Part shown: positions 8,003-11,226 of the stretch, one piece after another
Layout: each line of letters starts with the position of its first letter
Position numbering within the stretch: the stretch's first letter is position 1
Source of the DNA: Pseudomonadota bacterium
GTDB lineage: Bacteria > Pseudomonadota > Gammaproteobacteria > Burkholderiales > Burkholderiaceae_B
DNA: 11,226 nt
Direction of reading: 5' to 3'
Assembly (NCBI GenBank): GCA_023386765.1
Contig: JAEWJD010000309.1
Coordinates: 1-11,226, forward strand
Translations under genes and position numbers: made by a program
The notes under the pieces: model-generated
What the model saw: only the letters and a program-made list of their open reading frames with translations
Told to the model about the DNA's origin: nothing
The model's database searches: none

Positions 8003-9079
8003 TCACTTACTCGCATGCAGATGGCGGCTGTAGCTGTGGACTTCATCGACCAGTTCGGTGACCGCTTCGGGGGGAGTGAACTGCGAGATGCCGTGGCCCA
8101 GATTGAAGACGTGCCCGCCCTGGCCAACCGGCCCGAAGCTGTCCAGCGTACGGCGCGCCTCAGCGCGGATCGCTTCGGCCGAGCCAAACAGCGTCATGGG
8201 ATCCAGGTTGCCCTGCAACGCCACCGCATCGCCCAGGCGGGCACGTGCCTGGCCCAGGTTCACGGTCCAATCCAGCCCCATGGCGTCGCAGCCGCTGGCG
8301 GCGATATCTTCGAGCCACTGCCCGCCGCCCTTGGTGAAGGCGATCACCGGTACGCGGCGGCCTTCGCGCTCGCGCTTGAGACCGGCGATGACCTTGCGAG
8401 TGTAGGCCAGCGAAAACGCCTGATACAGACCGTCTGCGAGGACTCCGCCCCAACTGTCGAAGATCATCACGGCCTGCGCGCCGGCGTCGATCTGGGCATT
8501 CAGATACTGGCAGGTCGCCTCGGCATTGATTTCCAGGATGCGATGCAGCAGATCCGGCCTTGCGTAGAGCATGGTCTTGATCTGGCGGTAATCGGTGCTG
8601 CCGCGCCCTTCAACCATATAGCAGGCGATGGTCCAGGGGCTGCCGGCAAAACCGATCAGGGGCACGCGGCCATCGAGGGCGCGGCGGATGCTGGTCACCG
8701 CGTCGAACACATAGCGCAGCTTGTCCATGTCGGGCACTGCCAGGCGCGCCACATCGGCCTCGTCACGCAGAGGGTGCGCAAAGCGGGGGCCTTCACCATG
8801 GACGAAATCCAGGCCCAGGCCCATGGCATCCGGAACCGTCAGGATGTCCGAGAACAGGATGGCCGCGTCCAGATCGAAACGCTCCAGGGGTTGCAGCGTG
8901 ACCTCGGTAGCGTACTCCGTATTCTGGGCCAGGCCCATGAAAGAGCCCGCGCGGGCACGGGTGGCCTTGTACTCGGGCAGATAGCGGCCGGCCTGGCGCA
9001 TGAGCCAGATCGGGGTGTAGGGCACGGGTTCACGCAGCAACGCGCGCAGGAACACATCGTTCTTCAGGACGGCAGTCAC
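8003..9079 (-). CDS. hemE: Uroporphyrinogen decarboxylase
   Basis: A cytosolic haem-pathway enzyme, 358 aa (usual length about 355), that removes four carboxyl groups from uroporphyrinogen III to give coproporphyrinogen III. The signature PIWLMRQAGRYLPEY is at 23-37, with Arg28 and Arg32 expected to bind substrate carboxylates. The catalytic Asp78 lies in FSDIL, the second signature GFAGSPWT is at 143-150, Tyr154 and Ser209 are in their expected places, and His329 is in FNLGHGI. The start is GTG, supported by a strong AGAGGA ribosome site (9085-9090) five nt upstream and by alignment with the family N-terminus; no in-frame ATG fits better. It lies 70 bp after the regulator gene on the same strand, with a possible -10 of its own in that gap. 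The 3' end leads into the structured intergenic region. Confidence 0.97.
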   Translation of the reverse strand: MTAVLKNDVFLRALLREPVPYTPIWLMRQAGRYLPEYKATRARAGSFMGLAQNTEYATEVTLQPLERFDLDAAILFSDILTVPDAMGLGLDFVHGEGPRFAHPLRDEADVARLAVPDMDKLRYVFDAVTSIRRALDGRVPLIGFAGSPWTIACYMVEGRGSTDYRQIKTMLYARPDLLHRILEINAEATCQYLNAQIDAGAQAVMIFDSWGGVLADGLYQAFSLAYTRKVIAGLKREREGRRVPVIAFTKGGGQWLEDIAASGCDAMGLDWTVNLGQARARLGDAVALQGNLDPMTLFGSAEAIRAEARRTLDSFGPVGQGGHVFNLGHGISQFTPPEAVTELVDEVHSYSRHLHASK

Positions 9080-9084
9080 GACTT

Positions 9085-9090
9085 TCCTCT
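9085..9090 (-). promoter_or_regulatory. Ribosome binding site that decides the hemE GTG start
   Basis: AGAGGA on the minus strand, five nt before the GTG at 9079-9077. It supports the unusual start codon. Confidence 0.7.
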
Positions 9091-9107
9091 ATGACAGGTA
9101 GCCCTCG

Positions 9108-9137
9108 ATTTTAGCCTCCTGCCGCCGTCCGGGCGAA
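9108..9137 (-). promoter_or_regulatory. Possible hemE promoter
   Basis: In the regulator-hemE gap, TAAAAT (9113-9108 on the minus strand) is one base from the -10 consensus. The best -35 at 18-bp spacing is TTCGCC (9137-9132), which is weak and overlaps nothing coding. The start would be near 9101, giving a leader of about 20 nt. An activator might be needed given the poor -35. Confidence 0.35.
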
Positions 9138-9149
9138 CTCGCCGCCGCG

Positions 9150-9857
9150 CTAGCCCGGATCGCGGTCGCGGGCCTGCTCCCGATAGGGTGCCGCCTGGAT
9201 GCGGTGCTTGCGCATCAAGGCCCAGAAGGCGCGCCGGTGCTTGGCCGCCGCGCGGGCAGCCTGCGTGACGTTGCCCTCGTGACGCGCCAGGCTGCAGTGC
9301 AGATAAGTGCGCTCGAAATGGCCCACCACCCGCGCCTTGGCCGCGCCGAAAGGGGTGTCCAGCAGGGAGGCATCCAACGCCGGCTCGGCAGCAGGCTCGG
9401 ACAGTTCGGCGGCAGGCACCCAAGCAGGCGCGGGCTGACGCTGGCGCCGGCTGGCTGCCAGCGCCACACGCAAGCGCAGCTCATCCGGGCATTCCGGGCG
9501 CAGAAAATCCTCCAGCCCGAGCCGCAGCAGATCACGAACGGCGATGGCCCCCACGCCTTCGACCAAGGCCAGCACGGGCGTGCTCAGCTCTTGCTGGGCC
9601 ACCGAGAGGGCTGTGCGCACCCACGACAGGGTAGCGGCCTCCACGGGCAGCAGGCAGGCATCGAAGCGGCGCAGGGACAGGGCCGAGGCGCGCAGCCAGA
9701 CCGTGCTGGCCTGCTGCCCGGGGCATTCGGGAAGCTGGGGGAACAGGCGGGGATGCCCGGCACGCAGGCTCTGGCCCTGGTGGCGTTGCAGCCATTGCTG
9801 CAGCCAGGGCCCGTGACCCGGGATCAATACGACGGCGCAATCGTAGGTGTCACGCAT
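9150..9857 (-). CDS. Pseudo-receiver protein with Fis-type helix-turn-helix (regulator)
   Basis: A 235-aa protein; I recognise its parts but not a named gene. Residues 1-135 look like a degenerate response-regulator receiver: RFDACLLP (64-71) matches the usual DLVLLD strand but has Pro71 where the phospho-acceptor Asp should be. PVLALVE (94-100) lacks the conserved Thr/Ser, and LGLEDFLRP...DELRLRV (113-131) matches the GAxDYLxKP...EL end. An Ala/Pro-rich linker (about 140-165) leads to a C-terminal Fis/NtrC-type DNA-binding domain: FERTYL (181-186), GNVTQAARAAAKHRRAFWAL (195-214), RKH (216-218). The AAA+ domain of NtrC-type activators is absent, so it cannot drive sigma54 by that route. The ATG at 9857 is preferred over a TTG at 9878 because AGAGGA lies 7 nt before it. 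Its location between atpC and hemE offers both as possible targets; that is only inference. Confidence 0.8.
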   Translation of the reverse strand: MRDTYDCAVVLIPGHGPWLQQWLQRHQGQSLRAGHPRLFPQLPECPGQQASTVWLRASALSLRRFDACLLPVEAATLSWVRTALSVAQQELSTPVLALVEGVGAIAVRDLLRLGLEDFLRPECPDELRLRVALAASRRQRQPAPAWVPAAELSEPAAEPALDASLLDTPFGAAKARVVGHFERTYLHCSLARHEGNVTQAARAAAKHRRAFWALMRKHRIQAAPYREQARDRDPG

Positions 9858-9864
9858 CGGCTTT

Positions 9865-9870
9865 TCCTCT
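9865..9870 (-). promoter_or_regulatory. Ribosome binding site that decides the regulator start
   Basis: AGAGGA on the minus strand lies 7 nt before the ATG at 9857-9855. It would fall inside the coding region if the TTG at 9878 were used, which argues for the shorter 235-aa product. Confidence 0.6.
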
Positions 9871-9959
9871 CTTTCCAAGGATGAGCGGAAAGGCTACGCG
9901 AGCAGCTCGGGGTAGGAAAAGGCGCGCCAGCCACAATACGGCAACTACGCACTGGCGGG

Positions 9960-10003
9960 AAAAAAACACCCATAAAGCACAAGGCGGCCCGAAGGCCGCC
10001 TTG
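9960..10003 (-). terminator. Terminator of the ATP synthase operon, UUCG-capped
   Basis: A perfect 10-bp stem (CAAGGCGGCC at 9980-9989 with GGCCGCCTTG at 9994-10003) closes a CGAA loop on the plus strand. On the minus strand, the transcribed sense, this is a C(UUCG)G tetraloop, one of the most stable RNA loops. It begins 27 nt after the atpC stop. Downstream on the minus strand are GTGCTTTATGGGTG and then a run of seven T (9966-9960), so the T-tract is offset by about 14 nt. Confidence 0.75.
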
Positions 10004-10029
10004 CTTCATCTCCGTTACGGGAGCCGGAC

Positions 10030-10455
10030 TCAGTGCGAGTTGCGGCCCTGACGCAGACGGCGTGCGGCGGCAGCCTGAGCGGCCAGCATGGCCAGCTCGG
10101 CTTCGACCACGGCGATGTCCTCGCTGCTCTTGGCATTGCGCAAGGCCTCTTCGGCCTTGTTGCGTGCCTCGACAGCGCGGGCTTCGTCCAGGTCGGCAGC
10201 ACGGATGGCCGTATCGGCCAATACCGTCACGCTGCCCGGCTGCACTTCCAGAATGCCCCCGGCGACGAAGATGTTTTCCTCGCTTTCGTCGGCACGGACG
10301 ATCTTGACCGTCCCGGGGCGGATGCGCGAAATGAGCGGGGTGTGCCCGGGCAGAATGCCCAGCTCGCCCGACTCGCCAGGCAGGACCACGAACTTCGCCT
10401 CACCGTTGAAGATCGCTTCCTCCGCGCTGACCACATCGACATGCAGGGTAGCCAT
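10030..10455 (-). CDS. atpC: F1Fo ATP synthase epsilon subunit
   Basis: A 141-aa subunit of the F1 central stalk, typical length. The N-terminal beta-sandwich (about 1-85) carries the family motifs LPGESGELGILPGHTPLIS (25-43) and VAGGILEVQPGSVTVLAD (64-81). The C-terminal part (about 88-135) is an Ala-rich helical hairpin that in relatives inhibits ATP hydrolysis. Together with gamma it rotates inside the alpha3beta3 ring on the cytoplasmic face of the inner membrane. The ATG at 10455 has an AAGGAA ribosome site (10461-10466) that overlaps the atpD stop codon, so the two genes are tightly linked. It is the last gene of the atp operon; a strong terminator follows. Confidence 0.96.
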   Translation of the reverse strand: MATLHVDVVSAEEAIFNGEAKFVVLPGESGELGILPGHTPLISRIRPGTVKIVRADESEENIFVAGGILEVQPGSVTVLADTAIRAADLDEARAVEARNKAEEALRNAKSSEDIAVVEAELAMLAAQAAAARRLRQGRNSH

Positions 10456-10464
10456 AATGGTTCC

Positions 10465-11226
10465 TTATTGCAGTTTCTTGGCCTTCTCGAAGGCCTCATC
10501 AATCGAGCCAACCATGTAGAAGGCCTGCTCGGGCAGCGCATCGCACTCGCCTTCGACGATCATCTTGAAACCACGGATGGTTTCGGCCAGCGGCACGTAC
10601 TTGCCCGGCGAACCGGTAAACACTTCAGCGACGTGGAAGGGCTGCGACAGGAAGCGCTGGATCTTACGAGCACGCGCCACGGCCTGCTTGTCTTCCGGCG
10701 ACAGTTCGTCCATGCCCAGAATGGCGATGATGTCGCGCAGTTCCTTGTAGCGCTGCAGGGTCTGCTGCACGCCACGGGCCACCTGGTAGTGCTCTTCGCC
10801 CACGACTTGCGGGTCAAGCTGGCGGCTGGAGGAGTCGAGCGGATCGACGGCCGGGTAGATACCCAGGGCGGCGATGTCACGCGACAACACGACGGTCGAG
10901 TCCAAGTGCTGGAAGGTCGTGGCCGGCGACGGGTCGGTCAAGTCATCGGCAGGGACGTAAACGGCCTGGATGGACGTGATCGAGCCGGTCTTGGTGGAGG
11001 TGATGCGCTCTTGCAGCACGCCCATTTCCTCGGCCAGGGTGGGCTGGTAGCCCACGGCCGACGGCATACGACCCAGCAGGGCGGACACTTCGGTACCGGC
11101 CAGCGTGTAGCGGTAGATGTTATCCACGAAGAACAGGATGTCGCGGCCTTCGTCGCGGAACTTCTCGGCCATCGTCAGGCCGGTCAGTGCCACGCGCAGA
11201 CGGTTGCCCGGGGGCTCGTTCATCTG
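10465..11226 (-). CDS. atpD: F1Fo ATP synthase beta subunit (C-terminal 253 residues)
   Basis: The catalytic subunit of F1, truncated by the right edge; about the last 55 percent is visible. It opens at QMNEPPGNR, just after the P-loop domain start. The visible motifs are the Walker B region DILFFVDNIYRYT (29-41 of the visible part), TLAGTEVSALLGRMPSAVGY (41-60), the SSSR signature region in the PAVDPLDSSSRQ segment (125-136), and the regulatory loop GMDELSPEDK (171-180), corresponding to DELSEED. It ends in the usual helical C-terminal domain (EAFEKAKKLQ). No frameshift or odd residue is seen. The rest of the atp operon should lie to the right, upstream in the transcriptional sense. Confidence 0.97.
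   Translation of the reverse strand, partial: QMNEPPGNRLRVALTGLTMAEKFRDEGRDILFFVDNIYRYTLAGTEVSALLGRMPSAVGYQPTLAEEMGVLQERITSTKTGSITSIQAVYVPADDLTDPSPATTFQHLDSTVVLSRDIAALGIYPAVDPLDSSSRQLDPQVVGEEHYQVARGVQQTLQRYKELRDIIAILGMDELSPEDKQAVARARKIQRFLSQPFHVAEVFTGSPGKYVPLAETIRGFKMIVEGECDALPEQAFYMVGSIDEAFEKAKKLQ

Noticed and set aside
7975..8061. 28-codon plus-strand frame after a GGAAAAGGCGG stretch
   Set aside because: It has a plausible ribosome site and lies downstream of the predicted rightward promoter, but half of it is antisense to hemE and nothing else supports translation.
8015..9094. 359-codon plus-strand frame across hemE
   Set aside because: Shadow of hemE; no motif, and hemE is complete on the other strand.
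9858..9878. TTG start seven codons upstream of the regulator ATG
   Set aside because: The extra codons coincide with the AGAGGA ribosome site of the ATG at 9857, so they are probably untranslated.
9204..9884. 226-codon plus-strand frame across the regulator gene
   Set aside because: Antisense shadow; the Fis-type HTH and the pseudo-receiver lie on the minus strand.

Overview
The window is GC-rich, gene-dense bacterial chromosome. Protein families and gene order suggest a betaproteobacterium of the order Burkholderiales, most likely Alcaligenaceae (Bordetella/Achromobacter-like). The main pointers are the order atpD-atpC-regulator-hemE-priA-rep on one strand and the style of the proteins. This placement comes from recognition, not from a database search. 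I see no insertion sequence, tRNA, rRNA, CRISPR array or phage gene.

Left block (1-3420, plus strand): a tightly packed operon already running at the left edge. It holds the end of a DppD-type peptide-transporter ATPase, a complete DppF-type ATPase that overlaps it by ATGA, an alpha/beta hydrolase starting 2 nt after dppF, and an M20 zinc carboxypeptidase-like enzyme (glutamate carboxypeptidase/CPG2 type). Together they suggest import of a small peptide or N-acyl amino acid followed by cytoplasmic hydrolysis. A strong hairpin with a T-rich tail closes the operon and runs into the stop codon of the convergent rep gene.

Right block (3461-11226, minus strand): read in the direction of transcription, this holds the end of atpD, complete atpC, a strong UUCG-capped terminator, a small regulator with a degenerate receiver-like domain and a Fis-type helix-turn-helix, hemE (uroporphyrinogen decarboxylase), a structured intergenic region, priA (primosomal helicase) and rep (Rep/UvrD-type helicase). 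Energy generation, haem synthesis and replication restart therefore sit side by side. All are housekeeping genes that look intact.

The most unusual part is the 328-bp hemE-priA intergenic region (7675-8002). It contains a perfect DnaA box, an AT-rich island with iterated TTTCGATT motifs, several inverted repeats, and a good sigma70-like promoter. That promoter points to the right, antisense to hemE, and its -10 is bracketed by an inverted repeat. The second item of interest is the receiver-Fis regulator, which lacks both the phospho-acceptor aspartate and the AAA+ domain. Otherwise the window looks like ordinary core chromosome, and I found no convincing new multi-gene system.
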